Assembly: GCF_014066305.1 (NCBI RefSeq)
Contig: NW_023501105.1
Coordinates: 62,001-126,000 of the forward strand
Direction: 5' to 3'
Length of the DNA stretch: 64,000 bases
Origin: Letharia columbiana
Taxonomy: Eukaryota > Ascomycota > Lecanoromycetes > Lecanorales > Parmeliaceae
The position numbers and the translations under genes are program-made. This document shows, one piece after another, positions 33,325 through 43,934 of this stretch. The number at the start of each line of letters is the position of its first letter. The first letter of the stretch is position 1. A model generated the notes under the pieces. It was not told the origin of the DNA, searched no databases, and saw only the letters and a list, made by a program, of their open reading frames with translations.

Positions 33325-34322
33325 TCAGACTCCCTCCGTTGTCAACATCTCGTGATCACGAATGTCCAGTTTGGCCTCACCAGTCAGGTATCTTGCAGGA
33401 AAGAAAATGTTAAAAACCCCTACGCTCAGAGCCATAAGCGCCCCATCGAGGACAGCGAAATAAACTTCGTGCGTAATCAAGTACCCTTCCCAACCCTGGG
33501 AGAGCTCGATGGCGCGGTAGAAATTACGGACGATGATGCAGAAAGCCGAGAACGTCGTTACCACCAATAACACCCTTGAGATCGGCACTGCTCGGGCACG
33601 CCAAAGGAAGATAAGCCAGAGCAGTCCGAAAGCGCTCATCGAGACGAGTTGAATGATGATACCAGCCATCATGATGTGTGTTCCAGGCGCAGTATTTCCC
33701 GGCGGATCTTCTCCTCCGGCTTTAGACGCGCTAGCACCACCAACAGCCTGAATAACGATCGAGATAATATCAAAAGATACGAAAATGGCAAGGTACATTC
33801 GTGCCGAGATGAGACTGTAGCGGCGGCCGTATTGCGTGATCATCTGCCCGAGAATGTAATAGATGGCGGCACTGAAAAAACAAGGTGCTGTACTTGTCAG
33901 CTCGTGTAACCGAAGAAGGCCGCTCGAGGAGCACGCATACAGATGATGAGGATGGATATCTGAAGAGAGAACAGGGTCTTGTTGTATGGGCAGTGGTGGG
34001 CACCGGCTCGTCCTGCCCAGCCCAGGCATTCGCCTAGAACAATGAGTTAGCAAATTGCGGCATGTGAGCTCCGTCATGACTGCAAACCAAAAGCACCCAG
34101 TGCGAAGGCAGAGTACCACCACTTGCGGCTCATGGTCACTTGTATGATGTGCGCCAGCATTGAGAGAAAGAAGACGACGGTGAAGACGATGCCGGCACCA
34201 AGATCAGGATCATAGCCGTAGGTTGGGGCTGTTGCGTTGGGGTCGTAGGGGACGCATCCCTTGCCACGCTGTGAGTTATCCAGCGTGGCGGCCAGCGTGG
34301 ATGATCGGTCCAACAAGGCCAT
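33325..34322 (-). CDS. RTA1-like seven-TM lipid-translocating exporter family protein
   Basis: Plasma-membrane protein of the fungal RTA1 family (Rta1/Rsb1-like), linked to lipid translocation and to resistance to toxic lipids or azoles. Exons 34322-34088, 34033-33941 and 33887-33325 give 296 residues. Family marks: KGCVPYDPNATAPTYGYDPD at the N-terminus; ELIGW-like GECLGWAGRAGAHHCPYN after the first splice; LQISILIIS-PCFFSAAIYYILGQMI over the second; then DIISIVIQAVGGASA and RNFYRAIELSQGWEGYLITHE, the conserved cytosolic motif. The first intron has a weak donor (GTTTGC). An alternative start lies 17 codons upstream at 34373. It diverges from the Zn2Cys6 gene at 35174. Confidence 0.85.
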
Positions 34323-35173
34323 TTGGAGAGAATATGGATCGCACTGGAAAGGAAAGGTGAACGGTTCGTTCAAATGGCTCGTAGATCTTATGAGGCAAAG
34401 GAGCTTAGGGACGGTCTACGGCTACTAAAGAGCAAGGGATTTATCCTGGCTTTATATGAACAGCTCGAAAGCCTGATTAAAGTTACATCCTACCCAAGGT
34501 GTGTAAGAGGCGAGGAAGAAACCCCTCGTGGGAAGGGGAATCTTAGCTCGGTCCCACCTTTTACCGCTCTACTCAAAGATAGTAGCCAATAGGCGCGCAG
34601 AGCTTGAGTTGGATATAGATTCAATGGGATAATGCTCATACCCTGTCATCCAAAATCGCTCGAGGCTGTCTCGAAACGTCAGTCACGACGCGAATTTCTG
34701 AAGAGCCGTTGCCAAGGCTCGGTTATCTCAGAACTTCTCGCTCCTTGATATCGCATAAGGGTTTAGCGTGTGATACAAGTAAGGTTGCCGCCGGCGGGTG
34801 GCGTGACTGGCGTCAAGGTTCGGCGACACCATTAGGCCGACTTCCAATCCTCATTTACCAAGGACCAATTGCATTTAATGATTACATTAGCTCTCATGTT
34901 GATAATCAGGCCGCTTCAAGGTTGGCGGTACCTTAGTGCTAAGAAAGGATGCCGACTGAGGCTGAGGATCCTGCATCCTACGTTAATCATGATCCGTCAA
35001 AAGCGGAGCCGGATAAAGTGATTGTCAGTGCTGGATGACGATCATGTGGCTATGTAGAAGACTTCTGTATATATGAAAATTGCGAAGGACACATCCAGCA
35101 GACTCATATGAAAGACATCTAGGCTGGTCAAATCTCTTTCGACATTAGATAGAAGCTAGGAATTCCTTTTGTC
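34323..35173. other. Divergent promoter region, RTA1-like gene / Zn2Cys6 gene
   Basis: Shared 851-bp upstream region. No convincing operator pair, repeat or RNA gene is visible by eye. A bidirectional promoter is inferred from gene orientation. Confidence 0.4.
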
Positions 35174-36987
35174 ATGGTTGGCGTCCCGGGAAAATCTAAG
35201 GGCTGCACTACGTGCAGGAAGCGGAAAATACGAGTAAGCACTCTATCTCTCATTCTGCCGCCAAGCTAATCACCAACTTGGATCTCAGTGCGATCTTCAA
35301 GAACCATTCTGCAAGACATGCACCAAGAGCCGTCGGATTTGCGAAGGCTATGCACGCTTTCCAGTCTTTCTCAACCGTACCTTGCAGGGTCCAGAGAAGA
35401 GATATGGCCTCGAAGAAGTCAAGGCCCCCTTCTCACAATCATCAGACCGAGATCTGTCCCAGCCACAGCCCATGGTATCCAACATTGATTTTCAGCGGGG
35501 GCTTGTAGAGAGCCGCAGAGCATATGACAATCGCGTTCTTGTTCAGCCTAATGGTTGCACTGCAGTCGAGCAGCAGATCATATCGGCACTGTGGGAAAAA
35601 TACACCCCTTCCATCAGCAGCGCTCAAGGTGGAACACCCTGCGTCTGGCTCCACCACATAATCAGTCTTCCAACTCGCGCGGTACCGCTGGATCTGTCTC
35701 TCAAGGCTTTTGCGATGACCCGAATTGGCTGGATCAACAAAGATGAGTCGCTGGTTCTGCAAGGTAACCTGTGTTACGGCCGTGCCCTGAATGCGGTTCA
35801 AAAACATCTATCATCAGAGGCTCTGATGTGGCAAGACGAGTTGTTTGCTGCTAGTTATGTCTTGTCGATCTACGAGGTAAATAATCTTACTAAGGTTTCA
35901 CGCTCGATTCAGACCAAGCTGACAATCCTCCAGCTATTCGAATCAACGACTCCATCAATAGCCGGGTGGAACAGCCACATATCTGGTCTCAAGCACCTGG
36001 TCCTTATGCGAGGTCCACAGAGACATATGACGCCATTCACAAGAGCTGTTCTTGAAGAGTTTCGTACCTCATCGGTATGCATCCTGTAGTCAGCAATTTT
36101 ACTCCAGATTTCAAAATAATAACCAGTCCCCCTAGATGATCCAATGCATACAATACCGCAGGTCAACGTTCCTTGGGAGCCCAGAATGGTTGACGCTGCC
36201 CTGGAGCGAGACCGGCAAAGACATCTTCCAGCAGCTCTACGACAAAGGCTTCGCGCTAGCGGCTCTGCTAGAGGGAATAGACAATGCAAGAGTCACGGAT
36301 GAGAATACCAACTTCTCAATCTTGTCCGAGTACTTGGGAGGTCTCTCTGGCTTGGATGAAGAACTAAACATTTGGTACGGCGAGATTCTCCAAGAGTCTC
36401 CGTTGCCCCTCTACTGGTCTACTCAATCCACATCTCCCGGCTGGCATCTGAAACAAGCTGTAGGACCTCGCACACTCCCATCCTTCGCGTTCCATACGCT
36501 CCGTCTCGCCAATATAACTGTCGCATACTGGGGCTTAAGACTCATCCTCAGCAATACCATCGCCCTCGCATGCCGGCAAGTACTATCAATCAACATCCAA
36601 TTACCCACCCAATCATCATCCTCTACCCCGCCCCAAGCAACTCAAAACCTTAAGACCATGTCCCTCCACCTCCTCGAAGCTCACACCACGGCTTACCGCC
36701 TAGAGCTCGCTACCAACATCATCCGCTCAATGCCCTATTGTCTGAACGACAAGATGGGCCTCATGGGCGCCCAAAAAAGCCTGTTTGCATTGCGGACCGC
36801 TCTCTTCGTACTACAGCGTTATCCAGGCCAGGAGTTGAAGTGGTGCCAGGCCATGTATCAGGAGTTGGACGGTAAAGGGTTGAGATATGCGAGGGAGATT
36901 GCGAAACTAGAAGGGAAACACAGCGCTGCTAGTAGAGATGATTTACCAATTATAGCATCTCATCGGCGAGATTCAGAAGGGCCTTGA
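35174..36987 (+). CDS. Zn(II)2Cys6 fungal transcription factor
   Basis: Nuclear regulator of 546 residues from exons 35174-35233, 35289-35876, 35934-36074 and 36136-36987. The binuclear zinc cluster spans residues 11-38 with spacing Cx2Cx6Cx6Cx2Cx6C (CTTCRKRKIRC and CKTCTKSRRIC), completed across the first intron, a common intron position in this family. The rest is a mostly helical fungal-specific middle region (ISGLKHLVLMRGPQRH; FAFHTLRLANITVAYWGLRLIL), resembling the Fungal_trans_2 group. Introns are 55, 57 and 61 nt. It is divergent from the RTA1-like gene, a plausible but untested target. Confidence 0.88.
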
Positions 36988-38532
36988 CGGAAAGTGTTGA
37001 AAGACGAGGAGCAAAGTCTCGGCAATCCGGCCGGAGCAAGAAAACAAAAAAATTCAAGGATTATAAATGAATTAACGACCAAATCCCCAGACAGCGGCGG
37101 TTCTCTAGCTCAGGCTGAAGCCGTGTCTTGCGTCAAAATCGTCGTCCGACTATCAGAGCTATACGTTGTAATTGACCGCCAGGTACTTAATCCGGTAGCC
37201 AGTCCGAGACAAATCGCAATCTAGGTCGGGTCAACTTTGGTGGCGCATCGTTTGACCTGGCTCAAACTTCGAGTATTGCGGAGGGTTAACCAATCCCTAA
37301 AGATGTCCCCTATATGGGTTATTCTTTTTGGTGTTGTCTTGGGTCTTGGGTTCGAAACCGGCGTGACAAATTTCTTTTTGCTGCTGACTTTTGTTTTTAT
37401 TTGGTCTACGTTTCCCTTTTTGCTGCACCAAGTCTTACCACCATCACCTTCTTCCAGCAGTTAAATCCGAACGTCAATACGGCCAGGCAATCCTTTAGCC
37501 AGATCTCGCTCGTGACTTCCCAACCTCTATCAATCCAAAGTTCGCTTAGCTAGCGGGAATACTCTTATCTCAACACAACACAACACAGGGGCCGCGGCTA
37601 CCCCTCCCACCTCCCTGTTCCACCACAGCAAAATCTGCGCTGGATCGAAAATGCACGGCGCCGCTGAGGGTCCCTTTCCAATTGCAGAGGCCATATCCTT
37701 GTGCTCTGTTTTCCGCAAAAGGCGCTGAGATGGAGCTGGAAACGCTGTAATTGAACGAACGACACAGGCCTAACGCGCCGGTCAAGCGTACGGGTATCGA
37801 CGGGGGGGGGGGACGATGAAGAGCCATAAGGCGGTTTCTGGCTTGTCTGTTTTATATTACAACGTCTAAGACGGATCCGAACCCTCTAAGCACCGACGGT
37901 TGGCTCAACCAATCTCTCATTCGAGGGAGCGCGCGTGCCGCATCCCGCAATTCCCCGACGATTTCCGACTCCTCCCTATCATATCGTGCCGTCTAATACG
38001 AATCCAAAGTCACTCATCCCCAGCGGATCTCTTGATGGCTGGCTCGAGAGGGCTTTTTTTTCCGTGGGACGCAGTATGGGGCCTGCACCCCGCGATCCGC
38101 TGGCGGTCTCGTCCGCTTTTCGGTGTTACTCTGTTGGGGAATATGGGCTGCACGGCCGCACGGGTTGAGTGGGAGATTGGGTAGAGCAGGCGGAAGGACG
38201 AGTGTTTAAGGTAGCATGGCGTTTATGAGACCTGGATGAGGTACGCTTTGCGATCGACTGTCAGTGAAACGATCTTGTAGGTATCGTAAAACTCTTCACA
38301 CCTGGCAGATTTCTTTTCCCATTACTTTATGCATTGCTGATTGGGTTTGTGGTCTTACAGTTATTTTGATTGGAATTAGGTCCCGACCAAGTTGAAAGAA
38401 TGAATGAAGCAGTCCATCAGCGATCGGCAGGCCCTCGTACATGCGTCCAGACGAGACCACATGACGCTGACCCTCGGCCCTGCCTAGAGATCCTACCCCG
38501 CCCTTTCCTCCACCCCTTCTCACCTCATCTCC
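36988..38532. other. Intergenic ~1.5 kb
   Basis: No gene supported. A run of G at 37801-37811 and a T-run near 38047-38053 are the only simple features noticed. Confidence 0.35.
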
Positions 38533-38895
38533 TTACCAGAACCCCTTGTTAATTAGCCTGGAATGTGGGCCCGAATCCCTAGGTGCGGCCCAGATGATTT
38601 TGTCTGTACGCAGTGACCATGCCACATTGAACAAGTCGCCATCCTGGAAGCTCTTCTTGCCGTCGTCAGTGATTTGCCTAAACCACTCGCCCTCAATCGT
38701 TAGATGGCCAAGGTCACAGCCTTCTAATTCTGACGGTAGACGTTCATTTTCATAATCTTTGGCGCCGAGTGCGACCCATTTGCATTTAAAGGCAGGCCCG
38801 TGGGTCAATTCCACCGTGCAGATGCGCCGGTAATCTCTGAAGCTCACGGGGGGACGCTCGAGTTTGACGAAGACGTCGGAACTGGACTGAGACAT
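38533..38895 (-). CDS. Orphan small protein A (unknown), with optional His/Thr-rich extension
   Basis: A 120-residue unrecognised protein from ATG at 38895 (MSQSSSDVFVKLERPP, then ICTVELTHGPAFKCKWVALG and DLGHLTIEGEWFRQ; ends INKGFW). The same frame is open upstream to an ATG at 39273, which would add 126 residues made largely of His-Thr-Ser repeats encoded by a TG/CA-rich minisatellite. Locus B at 40362-40757 has a similar leader in the same phase. A small protein with beta-strand-like alternation seems plausible; no domain recognised. Whether the extension is translated is unknown. Confidence 0.4.
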   Translation of the reverse strand: MSQSSSDVFVKLERPPVSFRDYRRICTVELTHGPAFKCKWVALGAKDYENERLPSELEGCDLGHLTIEGEWFRQITDDGKKSFQDGDLFNVAWSLRTDKIIWAAPRDSGPHSRLINKGFW

Positions 38896-39072
38896 CGCGG
38901 TTGATGTGAGAAGGTTCGGTGTCGCCGGGGAGGATGTTTGGCTTTTGTAGAGTCTTCTGCCGTATGGGGAGACGGAGTGTATATGTGTGGAAGCTGTGTG
39001 CGCGGGTGCTGTACGTGGAGACTGAATGTGTGTGTGCAAGCTGTGCGTGTGGGTGCTGTTCGTGGAGACCGG

Positions 39073-39073
<1 letters not shown>

Positions 39074-39103
<30 letters not shown>
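39074..39103. repeat. (TG)15 microsatellite
   Basis: An uninterrupted dinucleotide run inside a longer TG-rich, degenerate tandem repeat (about 38975-39190) in the leader of orphan gene A. Read on the minus strand in the gene frame it encodes alternating His-Thr. Confidence 0.9.
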
Positions 39104-39104
<1 letters not shown>

Positions 39105-39300
39105 ACGCTGTGGGTTTGCAAGATGTGTGTCTAGATGCTATGTGTGAAGTTTGGATGTGTGAGAAAGCTGTGTGTATGGATGCTGTGTGCGCTTGCTGAA
39201 TATGAAAACAAAAGAGAAGAGGGAGAACCTCTCTTTCCATACCCATCATGAGACTTTCAGCCTTTCGAGGCAACGAAGAGACAGGAAAAGGCGACTCAAG

Positions 39301-39680
39301 GCGGCCTCGTACTACTCACACCATACAGAAAAGAGAGCGTAGCTCGCCTTGACAAAACAGAGACTCGGGTGCCCTTGGCTGGGTGAAATGCTTCATGAAA
39401 CGGCATCAACGGTTTCCAGCCTTATAATCAGCAGAGGCGGCCTCGAATTACTCACACCATACAGAAAAGAAAGTGTGGCTCGCCTTGACAAAACAGAGAC
39501 TCGGGTGCCTTTTCGTTGGATGGGTGAAATGCGTTATGAAACGGCACCAACGGTTTCCAGCCTTACAATCAGCAGAGGCGGCCTTATATTACTCACACCA
39601 TACAGAAAAGAAAGTGTGGCTCGCCTTGACGAGACAGAGACTCGGGCACCTTGCGTTGGATGAAATGCTTCATGCAACGG
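39301..39680. repeat. Minisatellite, unit ~137-140 bp, 2.7 copies
   Basis: Copies begin at 39301, 39438 and 39578 with GCGGCCT, then ACTCACACCATACAGAAAAG, and contain CTCGCCTTGAC and CAGAGACTCGGG; the first two run to CAATCAGCAGAG or a close variant. The third copy is cut short. A further diverged unit occurs near 41042-41160 upstream of orphan gene B. Confidence 0.85.
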
Positions 39681-39823
39681 GTTCCTGCCGTATGAGCAGC
39701 AAAGACTGAGTAGGGTATCGAAGCGAATGAGACAAAGAGGGGTGCTGCGACTCGTAATGGCAGGAGCTGCCCGCCTCGTTTGGACAGGGTCTTTGGAGCC
39801 TTGCATTGACTAGGGGTTCGCCG

Positions 39824-39930
39824 CCGGACGACCGCCTGATGAGACGGCACAAATTGAGCAGGGGGCCGGGAACGATGATGGGATTACCATCGGACGACCG
39901 CCCAACGAGACGGGACGGATTGAGCGAGAG
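39824..39930. repeat. Two-copy direct repeat, ~40 bp
   Basis: CGGACGACCGCC followed by a GAGACGG core and ATTGAGC occurs near 39826 and again near 39892, with a few substitutions. Function unknown; part of the repeat-rich block. Confidence 0.6.
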
Positions 39931-40361
39931 GCTGTGGGGCAGCGCGGATTTTGGATCCGGTGTCGTTCTTTTTGGGTGATAGACTTTAAAACGAGACATG
40001 CCAGAGAGGTTTCTCTGCTCTTCGGTTTTGGATTACGAGTATTTTGTTTGGCATTAGGTGCTGTGTCTGACTAGTGTCTGTATAAAAGAGTGTGAATGGA
40101 GTGTTCGGGCTTGAACCAGACATCCGAGAAAAGCAACGCATGTATGTTCCGGGAATTCCAAACCGACAGGCTCAAGACAAGATACCCAGGATCTCAAGCC
40201 CTAAACCGAAAGCGAACGCTATAGGCTGAAAGATCGAAGCAGTCAATCGTTGCCCGGTATGTCATGGCGCCTGCGGCGAAAGGAAACCCGATGACCCCAA
40301 CCCTCGGCGCTGTCGAGAGATTCCATCCCACCAACCCTTTCCTTTTCCGCCAGATTCCGCC

Positions 40362-40757
40362 TCAAATCTCCCCGGACGGCAGTTCACCACTCCATGCTTC
40401 GACCCTCAAGACCGCTCTCGACCCGTTAGAAAACAAGACTTTGACAGGAAGGTCATCGCTCCAGGGGCCTGCATTGAACCTAGCCGCTGCCGCCGGCTCG
40501 CCCTCAAGCACCACGTCAGGTCCTCCGGTTCTGAGGCGAATTTCAACGTATTCATCAGCGGGGGCAGAGTCGTAGCAGCGGGGATTCACGTAGCCGTAGG
40601 ACCAGGACGCTTGGTCGGTCGCGCCATTTTGGGAGTTGCTGCCAGGGGGATTTTCAGAGGCGGGGGTACCCGGAGGAACCTGAATGTGAGGTGGTGGTTG
40701 AGCGCTGGGATCGGAACCAAAGGTATCTGAGGGTGAGGGTCCGGTTGCGTGGGGCAT
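40362..40757 (-). CDS. Orphan small protein B (unknown), possible tandem paralogue of A
   Basis: A 131-residue protein from ATG at 40757 (MPHATGPSPSDTFGSD; a Pro-rich segment; then EYVEIRLRTGGPDVVLEG and VKVLFSNGSRAVLRVEAW; ends GELPSGEI). The frame is open upstream to 40940, adding 61 residues rich in His, Thr and Ser. Its upstream region resembles that of gene A (GGTTGAT start context, AGAGAAGAG, GACTTTCGA-like and TCACACCACAG blocks), which supports an old tandem duplication. The proteins themselves share only short resemblances. No known domain. Confidence 0.4.
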   Translation of the reverse strand: MPHATGPSPSDTFGSDPSAQPPPHIQVPPGTPASENPPGSNSQNGATDQASWSYGYVNPRCYDSAPADEYVEIRLRTGGPDVVLEGEPAAAARFNAGPWSDDLPVKVLFSNGSRAVLRVEAWSGELPSGEI

Positions 40758-42085
40758 GACGGTTGATTTCTGGTTGTTGTTACTAAGGGTTTCCGAATAG
40801 TGTGAAGTCTGGTACTGCTTGTGAAAACTGTGCGTATGAATGCTATGCGTGGATGCTGTGTGTGGAGTCTGAGTGCGCGTGAAAGTCGTACGCTTGAATG
40901 CTATGTGCGCTTTTTTGGTATGCTTGTTGTGTAAAGACACAAGAGAAGAGCAGGGCCGGACTTCTCTTTATACTCAATATGAGGCTGCCTGACTTTCGAA
41001 ACAACGGAAGCCAGGTATGAGACCGGAAACATGTTACGGGACGGTCTCATATTGTTCACACCACAGGTAGGAGAATGGAGAGCGCTTGGCCTTGACAAAA
41101 GATAGAGTCGAATCCCTTTCATCGAGCAAATTGTTTCATGCGCCACTTTTCTAACCTACGCAGTCAGAAACTGCCCGTCTTAACTGAACAAAAACCTGAA
41201 ACTTTCTGTGGGTTAGGGAATTGTTTCGTAGAACAATTTTTGACGAGACGGCGCGGACTTTGGACTCAGTCTCCTTCTTTCTGGGTAATAGATTGTCAAA
41301 TGAGACACGCTTGAAGAGCAGCAAGATCCTTTCGCTGCCGAAACATGGGCATTTCACCTAAGTAACAAGGATTCATTTCTGGAGATGTAGCGTAGCATCC
41401 CTGGTCCCGAGATATGCAGATTGTGGCCCCGACTGGCGTTCCATGTGGGGTTCATTTCAAGATGTACGTACATACCGGAGGCATAGTGGGCGTTCTGAAT
41501 GGGGAGAAACCGACGCTTTCGCTGTCCGACCACGACGTTTTACCCAAGTAACAGGACAATGCTGGCGGAAGACGAGAGCTTTCTGCTCCTGGGGTACGGA
41601 GTGTGGCTCCCATTTGGTACCAGACAGGCAGGATTTGCTCCAATATGTCCGCACCCTTGTCTCTCTGCATTTTTGATGAAACCACGAGGGCAAGAGCTGG
41701 TCCATGCACAAGGCACAACTTCCAAAACTTGTGTTGGCCGAAATTGCTTGATAAGGAAAGGCGCCTATTGTGTGACAACAAGGGCAAAAGGCGACCGGAA
41801 GACGGCAAGAGCCGTCCGCCCGGGCAAAACAGCGAGTATGACATGAAAAGATTCCAGGGGATATTATTATTATATTACGTAGCATTCGTTTCATGCCGCA
41901 ATACCACCATGGTTGTTGGAGATACAACACAAGTCCAAACCAATCGTGCTGGGCTTAGCACGGCAGTGGCAGTGGCAGTGGCAGCTTGGTACTCGTAAGG
42001 CTGAGATAGATGACTCAGCCACCAAGAACTGTTCTCCAAATCAACTGTGAGCTACCAAAGACCAAGTTCCGATTGCAAAGCTCGC
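40758..42085. other. Intergenic, partly duplicated
   Basis: The part near 41265-41340 (TCTGGGTAATAGATTGTCAA, GAGACACGC) resembles 39965-40020, and 41042-41160 resembles the minisatellite unit, extending the A/B locus duplication. A GGCAGT microsatellite of about four units lies near 41961-41985. No gene supported; opposite-strand frames near 41452-41930 show no domain. Confidence 0.45.
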
Positions 42086-43303
42086 ATGGCTGCCGCCGCC
42101 AATCGCTTGGGCTTCACAGCTCTTCGATATACATCACAGATACCAGTGCGAAGAAAACCCCTTCTATTAACGTGTCCCAACCGAGCCTTCCACACCACAC
42201 CCCTCCACCGCCGTCGAGACGACTCAGAAGACTACGCACCCCGCCACAAATCCGAGCGCCAGCCCTTCAAATTCTCCCTCTCGGACCTTGACTCCGAAGA
42301 ACGCTCCACCTACAACTCCCTCTCACCGGAAGGTCGCCAGGAATGGCGCGAAGAAGCGCAGCAAATGCACAACCACATGACCAGCCCGGAAGTCGAATCC
42401 GTATTACAGGGCGAGGTGTCTCAAGCAGCGTACGAGACGTCAGAAGAGGTACCGCATGACGATTCGACCGTGCCGCGGATAAAACCCGGGTTGTTCGCCA
42501 TGGGCGAAGTGGAGGTGCAGGATTCGGGCGAAGATGAGGAGTTTGAGGGCGACGACATCACGTCGCTGGGCCACGGCGAGCTGGAGCAGCATAGGGAGAT
42601 GAGACACTACGCGAGGATAGCTGCGTGGGAGATGCCTTTGCTTAGCAGTACGTCGCTCCCCATGTTCCATTGAAACCACGCGGCCTCAGCTGACACAAGC
42701 GTCTCCGCAGAGCTGGCCAAACCATTTGCTCCGCCTCCTCTCGACCACCCCCTCCGCTTCCGCTACACGACCTACATGGGCGAATCGCACCCGGGCTCCA
42801 AAAAGATCGTTCTCGAGTTCTGCACGCAGGACCTGCGCGCCCTCAGCGAACCGCAAAGGATCAAACTCATCAAATTGGTCGGATCGCGCTACAATCCCGA
42901 AACCGACATTGTGAAGATGAGCTCCGAGATGTTTGAGACGCCGGCACAGAACAAACGGTACTTGGGCGACTTGGTCGATACGTTGATAGAGGAGGCGCAG
43001 GATGGGACGGACACGTTTGAGGATGTGCCGCTCGATTTCCGACATCATAAGTTTAAGCCCAAGGTGGAGTTTCCGGAGGGGTGGAAGTTGACGAGGGAGA
43101 AGAAGGCGAGGCTGGAGGAGGATAGGAAGTTGAGGTTGGAACAAGAGAAGGAGAGGGAGGTGCAAGGGAAGTTGGTGGAAGGGGTGAGGGTGGTGGAGGA
43201 GGCGATGAAGAGGTTACCGGTTAGAGATGTAAGTAAGGCGTTGTTGGACGCGCAGCAAGGAAGGAAGTATGGGAAAGGAGGAAGGCAGAGGATGAGGACG
43301 TAG
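42086..43303 (+). CDS. RSM24: Mitochondrial small ribosomal subunit protein mS35
   Basis: Component of the mitochondrial 37S ribosomal subunit. Exons 42086-42647 and 42711-43303 (63-nt intron) give 384 residues. ATG at 42086 opens a basic presequence (MAAAANRLGFTALRY..., with RRKP and RAFHTTPLHRRR, a typical processing region). The MRP-S35 core lies after the splice: FRYTTYMGESHPGSKKIVLE, CTQDLRALSEPQRIKLIKLV and SRYNPETDIVKMSSEMFETP. The C-terminus is a long charged helix rich in Lys/Glu. An earlier in-frame ATG at 42047 is less likely because the presequence would not be N-terminal. Confidence 0.9.
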
Positions 43304-43934
43304 CAATGGTACTTATGGCTACTCGACAGTGAATTGTATATACAACATCGCGATGGCGGGCCACTTTGGATGTGGTAGAGGCTAGGTAGAGGTGCCTCCT
43401 ATGTACAGAACACCCCCAGCGACCGTACAATCACATTTTCACAAGCGACTCATTGGAAATCCCCATCAGTGAAAAGCATGCTAGATTCCCTCCGCAGTCT
43501 ATCCACCTATCTAACGCAAATAACCCCATCGCACGCTCCATCTCTCGGAATTATTTTTTTAGTGTTTTTTTTTTCAGGTTTCCACAAACCTATCGGCGAA
43601 TGGAAGAGTGAAAACCGGCCGCCACCCCGCACCGACAGAGGGAAAAAAAGGAAACAGGGGGCTGCGGAGCCAGCCATCTCTGAAGAGAGAGAGGGCGAGC
43701 GTATGGCCGAGCGGATGTGAAAGAAGGTCTGAGACACCTCGTGTCACGGTGAGTGTGGCAGTCATGAGTGTGCTTGTAAACCGACGGATAAAACGTGTGA
43801 GAGTCAACACCCAAGCACGCATGAGGTAACGAAAGGTAAGAAAAAAAGAAAGAAAAAAAAACATCATCAGCGGTTCGCTGCTCAACGCCCAGCGCTCATC
43901 TCCGACGAAGCCACCAGACCCTCCCCACGCACGA
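43304..43934. other. Convergent intergenic region
   Basis: The 3' flanks of mS35 and the CCCH gene. T-rich (43553-43576) and A-rich (43838-43861) tracts are present. No gene supported. Confidence 0.4.

Noticed and set aside
37345..37375. GGGTTCGAAACC resembling a tRNA B-box
   Set aside because: The flanking bases do not form a T-arm stem and no A-box or cloverleaf could be drawn.
39072..39134. Cys/Val-rich plus-strand frames over the TG repeat
   Set aside because: Pure translation of a dinucleotide repeat on the strand opposite to gene A.
41452..41930. Overlapping frames of 115-157 codons on both strands
   Set aside because: All frames in the stretch are open, none has a domain; typical of a low-stop-density non-coding region.
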